Shown piece after piece: positions 38,866 to 47,948 of a stretch of 64,000 nt of DNA (positions are counted from its first letter, which is position 1; each line of letters begins with the position of its first letter). Origin of the DNA: Amaurobius ferox. Lineage: Eukaryota; Arthropoda; Arachnida; Araneae; Amaurobiidae. The notes beneath the pieces were generated by a model. The model was not told where the DNA came from, searched no databases, and was given only the letters and a program-made list of their open reading frames with translations. The stretch covers positions 120,697,653 to 120,761,652 of the forward strand of contig OX578140.1 in NCBI GenBank assembly GCA_951213105.1. The letters are read 5' to 3'. The translations under genes were made by a program, and so were the position numbers.

Positions 38866-40170
38866 GAATATCAATCATGCGTAAAGCATTGATTATGAAA
38901 CACTTTCCAACTGCAATGCAATTTTATTTAAACATCTTTAAAATGCGATACATTTCGCGGAAATATTTTTAAAATTATCACAATACTACAATAATTTATT
39001 ATACTTTAAAACATAAAACTTCATCGAAAAAAATAAACTTTATTCAAATGACGTCATTGAAATATAAATCGCCTGGCTCTCTATGTAAAAGCAGCAAATA
39101 TTTCTTTCATACAACTTTATTCCATTCCTTTCATTCATCACAATACTACATTACGCTAATTTATTTTACTTAAAAACTTACTTAAAGTAATTTAACTTTT
39201 ACTTAAAGTAATTTAACTCTATGCTTAAAACTTCATCGAAAAAGTCTGCTATGAAATCGTCTGCTTCTCTGTGTAAAATCAATGAATGTTTCATTCATAT
39301 CAGGTATATTGCAGACTACAGAGCTAAATAATTTTGTGTTAAAGAAATTCAGCAATTCTTATACTACTCATCTTACATCTTGATGTGTTTACATTCTCCA
39401 TAAGTGAAAATTAGGCTTTGTTGTAGAAATAATCAAAGTTGGATGATCATTTAAACTCAACTACATTGTAATTGCGTTGTTTCAGTATGTAGATGCACAG
39501 AATTTAGGCAAAAATAAAGCGGTTTTAGGACGGATACAATACGAAATATAAATTAAAAAGATATTTAAAAATCACGATTTTGACAAAAGGCGGATGGCAT
39601 TGATCATTTAAACTTAAATATATTGTAATTGTGTTGTTTCAGAATATAGATGCACAGAAATTAAGCAAAGATAAAACGGTTTTAAGACGGATACAACACT
39701 AAATATAAATTGAAGAGAACGTTAGAGATCATGATTTTGACATAAGATGGATGCCATATTTCATTTTGGAGTGGGTCACGTGATCTCTTCATACAATATG
39801 GGTGTAATTATTACTTTAATTTTTATTTAAAAAATTACCGAATATATTTTGCTAAAATTTTTTTCATATTTTTTATGGGATAGTTTGAATATTTCCTAAA
39901 ACTTTCGAAGCAATTTGTGAATTTTAAATTCGCTTAAAAAATGTTTGAAAAATTATGTCCCATAGAGTTCAACGTATTTCATTTTTTCAACCCGGGTTCT
40001 GTCCAAAACTAATTGGGTGATATTATTCATTTATATTCCCACAGACCGTCTGAACAACATACTAAAATTTCATTTTGATAAAGTCATTTTTACGGCAGAT
40101 GTCGTGCGAACGGACAGACAGACAGAATGAACAAAGTCATAAACACTTTTTACTATGTTGTAAAGTGTTA
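38866..40170 (+). repeat. R5 dispersed repeat, ~1.3 kb
   Basis: Plus-strand copy of the element at 4369-5667 (inverted) and 61640-62985. It includes internal tandem units of about 130 bp at 39440-39740, each with GTAGATGCACAGAATTTAGG and TTTTAGGACGGATACAA. The end is ACTATGTTGTAAAGTGTTAA at about 40150-40172. Confidence 0.8.
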
Positions 40171-40194
40171 AAAACAGAAAACAATAGTGTTACA

Positions 40195-41490
40195 ACTTTC
40201 CCCGACTGCTGGTCAGTTGTCACAACTCGTTGAGTTAGTTGTCCCGTGTATTTTAAGGGTTTTCAAGTTATTGTTTTATTTGCTTCGTGTATAAATTGGG
40301 AAACTTGTTGTAGAAGCAATTATAAGTAAATTTCAATGGAATGAAAAGAAATACTAAGAAGAAATGTCTATGTACGAAACGAAAATAAAATTTACATTTA
40401 AAGAATGGTAAAGTGCAATTCAATTATTGCCTTCAAAATTATGTTTAACAACTATAGCTATATTGATAAGTCATGTATTCAATCACCACTGTCATAGTTG
40501 TAACACATATTGAGCTGGTTTATGCCTGGAGTGCAATCTTCATAAACCCACATCTTAATCTCTCGGAATACTTCTTTCGTACGGTTATTGGAATACGGTT
40601 CTACACAGATCAGGTACAGTAGAGATCATCAGTTTTTCTTTGTGATTAGCACCATGTCTGCTTTACAGCTTTCTTTGACTCGGTGCATTCTTAGATTTAG
40701 TAAAAGATATTTTTCTTGCATTTCTCTTTGGTTCATTTACTCATTTCTTTTCGTCTGGTATGGCTTTGTCTTCCGCTGGTTTTCGTTTCACAGAGAATCC
40801 GTAACAGTAGCTGTTTCACGCTTTCTGCTATTATGTCAATTAATTTTCTTTTTAGCAGGCGCCTTTGGAAATAAAATCATATGGCTAATTGTCACATGTT
40901 CAGGGTCAACTTAACATGTGACAATTAGCCCATCGTGAAATCAGATAATGTGCCCCTTCTGCCATTTTAAACTAAACATTTTTTATCTGAACTTGCCGTG
41001 ATTTAACATTCAAAAGTAACACAGTAAATAATGTATAAAGACATGAGTTTCGACAAGCTCTAAAACAAATAATACGTCAATATGTACCTTAAAGAGTACA
41101 GAATAAATATAGCAAGACTCAAATTATTTACTTACAGTATCGAAAATTTATTTTTCTATCTCAAACGTGGAAAAGAAAACGACAGCCGCTCTTCAACTAG
41201 GCTCAACGAATAGCAGTCAATACTGGGCTCTTTGTAATCACATAAAGTACGACTGTATACGCAAGACTCGGAAATTCTTAAAACCTCCGAGCAAACTTTA
41301 TGCTTTTTTAATCTTTCTTTTCGTAGCTCCCTGTTTTCAATTTTTTTCTTGTTTGTTAGATAGGGGATTAAAGTCCGGAATTTTAACCCGGATAAGCACC
41401 CCTTTAAAACTCATATACCTTGTACCTTGTACGACTGTGTACGTTATCAAGCGCCGGAAAATTGGCGTTGTGACAACTAACCGGGGCAAG
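40195..41490 (-). mobile_element. Decayed pogo/Tigger-type transposon remnant
   Basis: Inverted ends share CTTTCCCCG/CTTGCCCCG and AGTTGTCACAAC (about 40195-40245 and 41455-41490). On the minus strand at about 40460-40880, fragments in two frames look like the basic C-terminal tail and PHD-like finger seen in some pogo-type DDE transposases (WVYEDCTPGINQL, then a C...Y pattern). Several stops and frameshifts break it, and the catalytic domain is absent. The plus-strand ORFs at 40588-40914 and 41167-41496 are shadows. Family assignment rests on motif memory, so moderate confidence only. Confidence 0.45.
40883..40930. repeat. 18-bp perfect hairpin
   Basis: GGCTAATTGTCACATGTT (40883-40900) and its exact inverse (40913-40930) around a 12-base loop, inside the pogo-like remnant. 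TTGTCAC also occurs in the element's ends, so this may be an internal copy of a terminal motif. Confidence 0.8.
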
Positions 41491-42060
41491 AACTAGCTCC
41501 GCTACTGCCCCACTTCACGCAAAGAAAATGAAATATAGTTCCGTCTTACTTTTACGCCTATAGGTAAAGTAGTAATATAATTTAATAAAAATCTTTTGGC
41601 ACAAATCAAAACCTTATTGTATTTAATCCGAATGTTTTTCTTTTTCCATGAAACAAAACCAACAGTATATCCAATTCTTACTTCAATAACTATTCAGCTG
41701 CAAGGAGAAATGCTTTATTGATATTGGATGGACAAGTCTCATCGCCAGCGTGTAAATGGAAAGGTATTCGGGTTGCGTTTTTAAAATGAACATCCTCCAT
41801 AAGAGATGACGTTTCTTTCAAATGAAAGAACCAAAATTCGCTGTGATGCATATAAAATATGTCGATACTTCATAAAAATCTCTAAATTTTAGACAGAAGT
41901 AAATTAATTTTTAAATTATTTGCAATCCCTAGTAACTGCTGTAAGACTAGAATGATTACAAAAAATACGTAAAAAATATGTTTCATTAAACATTTAAATT
42001 TTTTTATAGTGTTAGAAAGTCAGTGATATAAAGTTAATAAAACAGATTAACTCTACGAGT

Positions 42061-42180
42061 TATTGTTGTTGAGACCCAGACCGTCCGACCTTCCAGAAAG
42101 GTGTAAGGTAACTGATTGGACGGTCGGGAAGTGCCACCCAATTTAGACCGGAACCCAGTGGGGGAGGTATCCACAGGGAC
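42061..42180 (-). repeat. SINE-A, 5'-truncated, with 18-bp TSD
   Basis: Only the 3' 120 bp of SINE-A is present. It has a CAACAACAATAA-type end at 42061 and is flanked by CAGATTAACTCTACGAGT (42043-42060) and CAGATTAACTTTACGAGT (42181-42198), 17 of 18 identical. Truncation at the head with an intact tail is the hallmark of LINE-driven target-primed insertion. Confidence 0.9.
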
Positions 42181-42518
42181 CAGATTAACTTTACGAGTGG
42201 CGTTCCTCTACGTAAAACAAATAGCTTTTTTTTGTACAGAAGAAACTAATGGCGTTATGTTAGGGGTTGGTATACAGTCCCTTTCAAAAGTATAGATACA
42301 GTCACAAAATTGCATTTGCAAAAGCAACAATGAAAGGCAATATGTTTTATAGCATTCATAGTTTTATTTGATTATACAGCAAAAAATTAAGCAAAATTCA
42401 CTAAATGCAATATTTAATTGGAAAATATGGAAATGGGAAATGTTCCAAAAGTATAGAGGATGTTTAAATTATGTCATTATATATATATATATATACAAAA
42501 ATTATGCAATAATCTAAA

Positions 42519-43358
42519 TTAATATTTAATTGTATTTCCCCTGTTTAGTGTGACGTCATATACACGCCTTTCCATGGAACAAATTAAATTTTGTATGAAA
42601 TTAGGAGACATCTCATACCGCACTTTCTGTATTGCAACTCTCAAGTCATTGACAGAGAAATACTGTCTCCCATTTTTGTAAACTTTGTGACTTAGCATTC
42701 CCCACAAATTTTCAATGGGATTTAAATCTGGGTTAAGTGCTGGCTAGTCTAAAACATTGACATTGTTTTGCTGCAACCACACTTTCGTTAAATGCGAGCT
42801 ATGAATTGATACTTTATCTTGCTGAAAAACGCAATCTACGCTCTCCAATAAATCAAGAAATAGGATTAAATTGTCCTCAAAGATTTTTTGATAGTCCCCA
42901 GGCTTCATTTTACTGCTTGAAAATGTTAGGGAAGTTTGGCTATTAAATCCAAAAACCATCTCAGATCATCAGTGACCCTCCAACTTGCTGCCTGCTGAAA
43001 AAGCTTTTCGATTAATTTCTAAAGTCGTGTCAATAATATGAACATTCATTGTGACCATTTAAGTTCTACTTATTTTCATCACTAAACATAACCAAAAGCC
43101 ACTTTCTCCATAAAACAAATGGCTTCTGGCCCATTGCAGTCGATCCTGCCTTTGTTTCAAACATAGCTTTTGCGATATTTTCTTGTAGACGATACTTCCA
43201 GAAGTCTTTATTCTTCTATAGATGGTTATTCCTTGAAAGTTCACTAGTTGAGGCAATTTACCAAAGGCATATTCTGCATTGACGCCATGTTCAATATCAT
43301 TCTATCATCACGAGTGGAAGTCGTCAGTGGTCTTCCAGGATGGCTTTTAATTGTCCAT
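42519..43358 (-). pseudogene. Tc1-like transposase, C-terminal part (broken)
   Basis: Transposase of the DD(34)E Tc1/mariner family. Reading leftwards from the Polinton junction, one finds the GRPLTTSTRDDR motif that follows the DNA-binding domain, a SDE first catalytic Asp (near 43085, in a shifted frame), FQQDKVSIHSS with the second Asp, and ALNPDLNPIENLWG with the final Glu. Breaks include a stop after the TRDDR segment, at least two frameshifts, and a TAG replacing the Trp before PALNP. The N-terminal part lies on the far side of the 8.6-kb insertion (52006-52150). It cannot encode a working enzyme. Confidence 0.9.
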
Positions 43359-45060
43359 AGTAGTTATAAAAGGGGCATTCTGCGGCGAATCGGGGAGGCG
43401 GCTCAGGAGGAGAGGCCCTCTTTGGGAGGATGCCTCTTTGGGAGTGTCTTCCCTCTTTTGAGAGGAAGCTTCCCTCCTTGGAGGGTCTTTAGACCCCCAG
43501 GAGGGAGGATGCCTCTCAGTGCCCCCCTCCCCTCTTTTGGAAGTTTGGTGAGGCGGCTCAGTACCCAATGCCTCTCTTGGGAGGATGCCTCTTTCCTAGT
43601 ATTGCGAAAGAGGTATGATGACTCACACGGAGTGAGTTTCACTTCACTCGGAGTCTTGAGAGGGAGTGTCACAATCGCTGACAGACCCTTGACCTGAGGA
43701 AGAGGTTTCAAGGGATGTCGCAATCACACAATCTGGAAATGACGTGTCGCGATTGATAACCTTAGAAGTGACCTTTGACAAGAGCTCTGAGCACACGTCC
43801 TCCCTCTCTGCTGGTCAGTGACAGACTGAACGATCTTATCAGCGTGACGTAGTTAAAGCGCCCTCTGGAGAATTTTGATGAAGTGCTGCCATCTATCGGC
43901 ATTTTTTTCCAAAAGAATTTAATGTTTCACTGGTCAGGAGCTGGATTCGAACTTGGAACCAACCGATTACAAGACTGTCGTTCTACCGACCGCGCTACAG
44001 CGCCTTGCCCCATAGAAAGTTATCTTCGAAGTGTACCTTATCAGCGGAAGCAGAAGTTAGATTATTTTTCGCTCGGTGAATAGCGACGCAAGGGCGCGTT
44101 TTAAAACAGAATGTTACGGACTGAATATAAAATTGTGTATTATAACACTATGATTTTTTAAAACAAATTGTGTTCAGTGGACACAAAAATTGTATTCAGT
44201 GATATATAGCAATGTGGATTTTTTTTTTTTAAATAAATCTAACAGCATATATCAATATGATTTTGTTTTTAAAATGAATGGAATACACCCAAGTATAGTT
44301 ACGCATTTTCAAAATGGTGTTAAGTGAATAGCATTCAACCCTTTTAACACTTAAAAACATGAATGTAATACATAGCTGAAATTATGTTTTGTGAACAGGA
44401 TTCGACCCTTTTAAGAGTTGTGTATTTAAATACAAATTTATACACAATATATTTACTAAGTTTTAAAATAGCGCATTGTATTTAGTTAAAATGAAGTGAA
44501 CAAGATTCGACCATTCTAAGTGATATATAGCAATGTGATTTTTTAAAAAAATTATCTAACAACGTATATGACTATTATAATAATAACGAAATGATTTCGA
44601 ATGTTTAAAAACAAATTGATTACAAATGAACACACAAATTGTGTTCAGTGGACACAAAAATTGTGTTCAGTGAATAGGATTCGACCCTTTGAAGTGTTGT
44701 GTATCTAAAATCAAATTTATACACGTACACAAACTTTAAAAACACGAATGTAATAATTAGCTAAAATTGTATTCAGTGGACTCTACGATTTTTTTTTAAA
44801 ATAAATATAACAGCATATATCAATATGATTTTTATAATAATAACGAAATGATTTTTTTTCTTTTTATAAAAATAATAATGAAAATTAGAACTCACGGAAC
44901 GACGTCTTCACTACCCGCTGGTCAAACTCCAAATGAGTGAGACACTCTCATTACGCTATTAAAAATCAGATTTTATCTATAATGACGTCAGCAGTATGAG
45001 GTGTTGCCACCTATTTTTATAATAATATATTTCTACTAACTGGATACTTCAAGGGTCTGA
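43359..45060 (+). repeat. Left terminal inverted repeat of the Polinton-type element
   Basis: Pairs with 50272-51999. The outer 350 bp is GC-rich with iterated GGAGGATGCCTCTTT-type units. The inner part is AT-rich with repeated GTGTTCAGTGGACACAAA units (44165-44215, 44635-44690). TATAAAAGG lies 6 bases inside the end (43365-43373). Overlapping ORFs in the GC-rich part occur in all frames and are not credible genes. The arm is somewhat shorter than the right one because of repeat-unit differences. Confidence 0.93.
43931..44012 (-). other. tRNA-Thr(UGU)-like sequence in left TIR
   Basis: On the minus strand: A-box-like TAGCGCGGTCGG, an anticodon-loop-like CTTGTAA giving UGU, B box AGTTCGAATCC and a genomic CCA at the end. 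The D and anticodon stems are only partly paired and the T and acceptor stems do not pair, so it is a tRNA-derived relic rather than a functional tRNA. Mirrored in the right TIR. Confidence 0.6.
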
Positions 45061-45365
45061 TACGAAATAAATAAGTTTGAATGAGATTGATATATAATTT
45101 CAGATGTGTATTCGATTTTTTTTTTAATATATGCTTTAATTTTTTCATGTGCTGTAAAATTTAGTTTTCGTGTCGGGGTTCGAACCCGGAACTAAAAGCA
45201 TCCATGGAGCAGTTGGTGAACGCTCTGCCAACTACTCCATAGACGCTTAATAACAGTTTGCTATTTAACCTTCTCTACCATATTTAAACCACTCAGATGA
45301 CTAGCGGCGCCCTCTACTGGCAGAGAACTTTATTATTTATTCAATAATTTTTTTAATTTAGCGAG
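45061..45365. other. Junction between left TIR and first ORF
   Basis: AT-rich, unique to the left side. 45169-45247 on the minus strand carries a second tRNA-like relic: B box GGGTTCGAACCCC and A-box-like TGGAGTAGTTGG. The two nearly complementary 13-base blocks ATGGAGCAGTTGG (45204-45216) and CCAACTACTCCAT (45228-45240) form a hairpin. It does not fold as a standard cloverleaf by eye. Confidence 0.5.
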
Positions 45366-45557
45366 ATGAAGTGTGTCACTTTTTCGGATTACGTACACAT
45401 TGTGTACATACCCCACGATGAAGATCGGAAAGGATTCTGGGAGATTGATGCATATCGATTTAAAGATAGAATATTAAGATTTGAAAAATTATTTTCATGT
45501 GTTTATACGAAGAATAAAACAGAGGAACGTCTCATTTCGAAAGATGGCTTCGCGTGA
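45366..45557 (+). CDS. Small ORF of the Polinton-type element, unknown
   Basis: 63 residues, MKCVTFSDYVHIVYIP at the start, rich in charged residues. It is the first ORF inside the left TIR and overlaps the next ORF by 15 bases. The N-terminal segment resembles short motifs such as VTFSD-x-V-x-x-IP seen in many virus-like element ORFs, but I cannot name a family. It may be a truncated remnant of a longer gene. Evidence for coding is position, packing and balanced composition. Confidence 0.4.
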   Translation: MKCVTFSDYVHIVYIPHDEDRKGFWEIDAYRFKDRILRFEKLFSCVYTKNKTEERLISKDGFA

Positions 45558-45696
45558 AGAGGTTATCGTTACATGTGTATATTTTTTCTTACTGTTTGTG
45601 GTATACATTGTGTCGGAAGTCTTATTAGGAGTGACACTACCGAGAAATATTTTATTACATTTGAATGATACTGTCAATATTTCCCTCGCAAGCTGA
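45543..45696 (+). CDS. Small single-span membrane protein, unknown
   Basis: 50 residues from ATG at 45543 (MASREEVIVTCVYFFLLFVV). It has a strongly hydrophobic stretch at about residues 8-30, then a short polar tail. An earlier in-frame ATG at 45481 would add 21 basic residues, but the 45543 start gives a cleaner small membrane protein. Its TGA overlaps the integrase ATG (TGATG at 45694-45698). Small hydrophobic ORFs are common in virus-like elements; the role is unknown. Confidence 0.45.
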
Positions 45697-46670
45697 TGGA
45701 TTTAACATATCAAGACCCGCGACACCCTGCCAGCTTTGGTGGAGTAGATGCTTTATATCGCGCTCTTCACGGAAAAGTCAGCAAGAAGAATATAAAGGCA
45801 TAGTTGGAGAGTGTAGACGCCTACACACTGCACAAGCCAGTTCAACGAAAATTTTTAACGAATCGTGTAATTGTACACGGCATAGACCATCAATGGCAAG
45901 CGGATTTAGCCGACATGTGTTCATTGAAAAATCATAATGACGGTTTCCGGTATATTTTGACCTGTATTGACATTTTATCCAAATACGCATGGGCAATACC
46001 ACTAAAGCAAAAGCGTGGAGCAGATATTTTAGAGGCTTTTCAAACCATATTCGCAGAACGTATTCCCAAATCATTACAGACAGACCAAGGTACTGAATTT
46101 AAAAATAAACAATTTCAGAGGTATTTGAAAGAGAATAAAGTGAAGTTTTTTACAACTTTTAACACAACAAAAGCCTCAGTTATTGAGCGCTTTAATCGGA
46201 CCTTGAAATCGAAAATGTGGAAATACTTTACCAGTCAAAATACATATCGTTATTTGGATGTGTTGGATTCGCTCATACACAGTTATAATCACACATTTCA
46301 CTCTAGCATTAAGAAAGCCCCTGTTGAAGTGAATAAGAATAATGAAGCACAAGTGTGGAATACCCTTTATAGAAATTTTCCCACTCGTGTCTCAAAATGT
46401 ATTTTAAGCGAGGGAGATGTTGTGCGAGTATCCAAAGCAAAAATGACCTTTGAAAAGGGATACGAAACAAACTGGTCTGAAGAACTTTTTAAAGTTACAG
46501 AATGTGTTCAAAGAGAGCCAGCTGTTTACAGAATTAAAGATTTACTAGGAGAAGCGATTCAAGGAACTTTTTACTTGCAAGAATTGCAGAAAGTGAGAAT
46601 GAAAAAGGAATATCCGATCGAACATGTTTTAAAGAAACGATATCGAAAAAACATTTGGAATATTTTGTGA
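45696..46670 (+). pseudogene. Retroviral-type integrase (rve) with one nonsense codon
   Basis: Catalyses strand transfer of element ends into host DNA. The frame from ATG 45696 to 46670 is 325 codons long including stop, with one internal TAG at 45801-45803 that probably replaced a Trp codon. Downstream of it 288 codons are open. The DDE catalytic residues are visible in WQADLADM, LQTDQGTEFKN and ASVIERFNRTLK. The C-terminal third (GDVVRVSKAK onward) looks like the SH3-like DNA-binding region of retroelement integrases. From memory, it resembles the protein family of C. elegans F54H12.3. Its ATG overlaps the stop of the preceding ORF. A shortened product starting after the TAG would still hold the whole catalytic core but lack the first 36 residues. 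Confidence 0.93.
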
Positions 46671-46730
46671 AATAACGTGGATACCCTGCCAAGTTTAACC
46701 AGTGGATTCCTGCATCTCATTTATCCACAT

Positions 46731-46738
46731 TATAAAAG
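46731..46738 (+). promoter_or_regulatory. TATA box before the penton-like gene
   Basis: TATAAAAG lies 36-43 bases before ATG 46774, in the 100-base gap after integrase, the widest intergenic gap in the block. It would suit an internal promoter for the structural genes. Activity is inferred. Confidence 0.5.
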
Positions 46739-46773
46739 AGGGGAACTTTACATTTAAAAAATCATTCGCCAAG

Positions 46774-47514
46774 ATGAGTTTCTACGTGACACTACCAAGC
46801 GACAGCTCGATGAGTTTTTTCCCGGAGAATAAAATTTCACATTTTATTACAAGATTGCCCGCCCCTATAGAGTTAAAGGGCGCATGGGAGATAGGGCTGA
46901 CAGAGTTTTTATACCCCCATACCTGGATGAATATCACTGCTCAGAACAATTTTATCGGATTTGATCTAGGTGATGGGAAAATGATTGGACGGAGAATCCC
47001 ACCTGGATTTTACGAAACCATTCCCGATGTTTTAAAGGCTATATTCATTAAAGAACACCAAAACAAGATATTCTTCAATTATAGTCCTATCACGAAACGA
47101 GTTCGCATTAAAGTAAAGAACAAGGCAAGAGTGATTTTACAAGATGGCTTAGCCCAAGTGTTGGGTTTCGAGCCCATGGTGATTTCTTCAGAATCTGATC
47201 ATGAAGTGATGAGCGAAGGAATCTATGTAGCAGATGTAAACGCACATTATCGTGTACTGTTTGTATATTCAGACATTGTAGAACCGCAAATTGTCGGCGA
47301 CGTAGTGGCGCCTCTTTTACGTATCGTTAAAGTCACTGGAAATGATGGTGAATTGGTTTCCATGAAATTCGATCGACCTCACTACCTACCCGTGAGTAGA
47401 AAAATGATCGACACTCTGGAAATCGTTATAAGAACGCACACAGGAGCATTGACGCCATTCGAACGCGGACGCTCATACGTGAAACTACACTTTCGCCAAA
47501 AGTACCTCTCATAA
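46774..47514 (+). CDS. Penton-like minor capsid protein (probable)
   Basis: 246 residues and fully open. I chose ATG 46774 (MSFYVTLPSDSSMSFFPENK) over an upstream in-frame start at 46702, because the upstream part contains the TATA box and unlike sequence. It belongs to the protein that recurrently sits between integrase and the small basic gene in Polinton-type elements. The N-terminal motif (strand-rich, FxVTLPSxxS, then ENxxxxFxTxL) and the length fit the single jelly-roll minor capsid (penton) group proposed for Polintons. No signal peptide or membrane span. The stop TAA overlaps the next ATG (TAATG). The jelly-roll assignment is inference from position, length and remembered family, not structure. 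Confidence 0.75.
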   Translation: MSFYVTLPSDSSMSFFPENKISHFITRLPAPIELKGAWEIGLTEFLYPHTWMNITAQNNFIGFDLGDGKMIGRRIPPGFYETIPDVLKAIFIKEHQNKIFFNYSPITKRVRIKVKNKARVILQDGLAQVLGFEPMVISSESDHEVMSEGIYVADVNAHYRVLFVYSDIVEPQIVGDVVAPLLRIVKVTGNDGELVSMKFDRPHYLPVSRKMIDTLEIVIRTHTGALTPFERGRSYVKLHFRQKYLS

Positions 47515-47948
47515 TGTATGTTCCTTATGAATGCTGTAAAAAATCCTTCGAAGACTATTATGTTAACCAAACAGGTCAAGGCCTTGATTACTACCAAGGA
47601 AGCACTTTTCAGAAAGGCTATGGCTTTGGAAGCCTTTTTCGGTCCTTTTTCAGAGCGGCTGTTCCACTTTTAAAGTCGGGGGCGAAAGCCGTCGGAAGAC
47701 AAATGTGGCATAGTGGAGTGAATGTGTTGAATGACGTAACTAGAGGAGAGAATTTCAAAGCGGCTGCCCAACGCCATTTGAAGGAGGCAGGACGTAATCT
47801 GACAGACAAGGCTGCGAGTAAAATGAAAACGATGATTGGTTCAGGACATAAAAAAAAATTCCATAAAAAGAGGAGACTCTCCAAAAATCGAATCATTTCT
47901 CCAGCTGCTAAGAAGGTGAAAGCACGCGATATTTTCTCCTCAGAATGA
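47514..47948 (+). CDS. Small basic pX/pVI-like virion protein
   Basis: 144 residues and open. A glycine-rich start leads to a segment with GFGSLFRSFFRAAVPLLKSG, an amphipathic/hydrophobic helix like those of adenoviral membrane-lytic or core proteins. A Lys/Arg-rich tail (KKKFHKKRRLSKNR) probably binds DNA. The family is well known in Polinton-type elements directly before the major-capsid-like gene. Likely role: DNA condensation or minor capsid protein inside the particle, and a likely protease substrate. It overlaps both neighbours by a few bases (TAATG before, ATGA after). Confidence 0.75.
   Translation: MYVPYECCKKSFEDYYVNQTGQGLDYYQGSTFQKGYGFGSLFRSFFRAAVPLLKSGAKAVGRQMWHSGVNVLNDVTRGENFKAAAQRHLKEAGRNLTDKAASKMKTMIGSGHKKKFHKKRRLSKNRIISPAAKKVKARDIFSSE

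Noticed and set aside
40588..41496. Two plus-strand ORFs of 108 and 109 codons with hydrophobic stretches
   Set aside because: They lie within inverted ends of a pogo-like remnant whose coding relics are on the other strand.
43248..43723. 149- and 106-codon ORFs at the left TIR tip, and their mirror ORFs at 51630-51994
   Set aside because: They lie in GC-rich iterated units open in several frames on both strands and are duplicated by the TIR. No domain is seen; composition explains them.
43931..44012. Calling a functional tRNA-Thr gene
   Set aside because: Anticodon, A and B boxes and CCA are present, but T and acceptor stems do not pair, so only a tRNA-like relic is supported.
45804..46670. 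Treating integrase as an intact gene starting at 45804
   Set aside because: The first codon there is TTG right after a TAG in an otherwise continuous frame from ATG 45696, so a nonsense mutation is the better reading.
46702..46773. Upstream ATG for the penton-like gene
   Set aside because: The extra 24 residues are unlike the family start and span the TATA box; 46774 is preferred.
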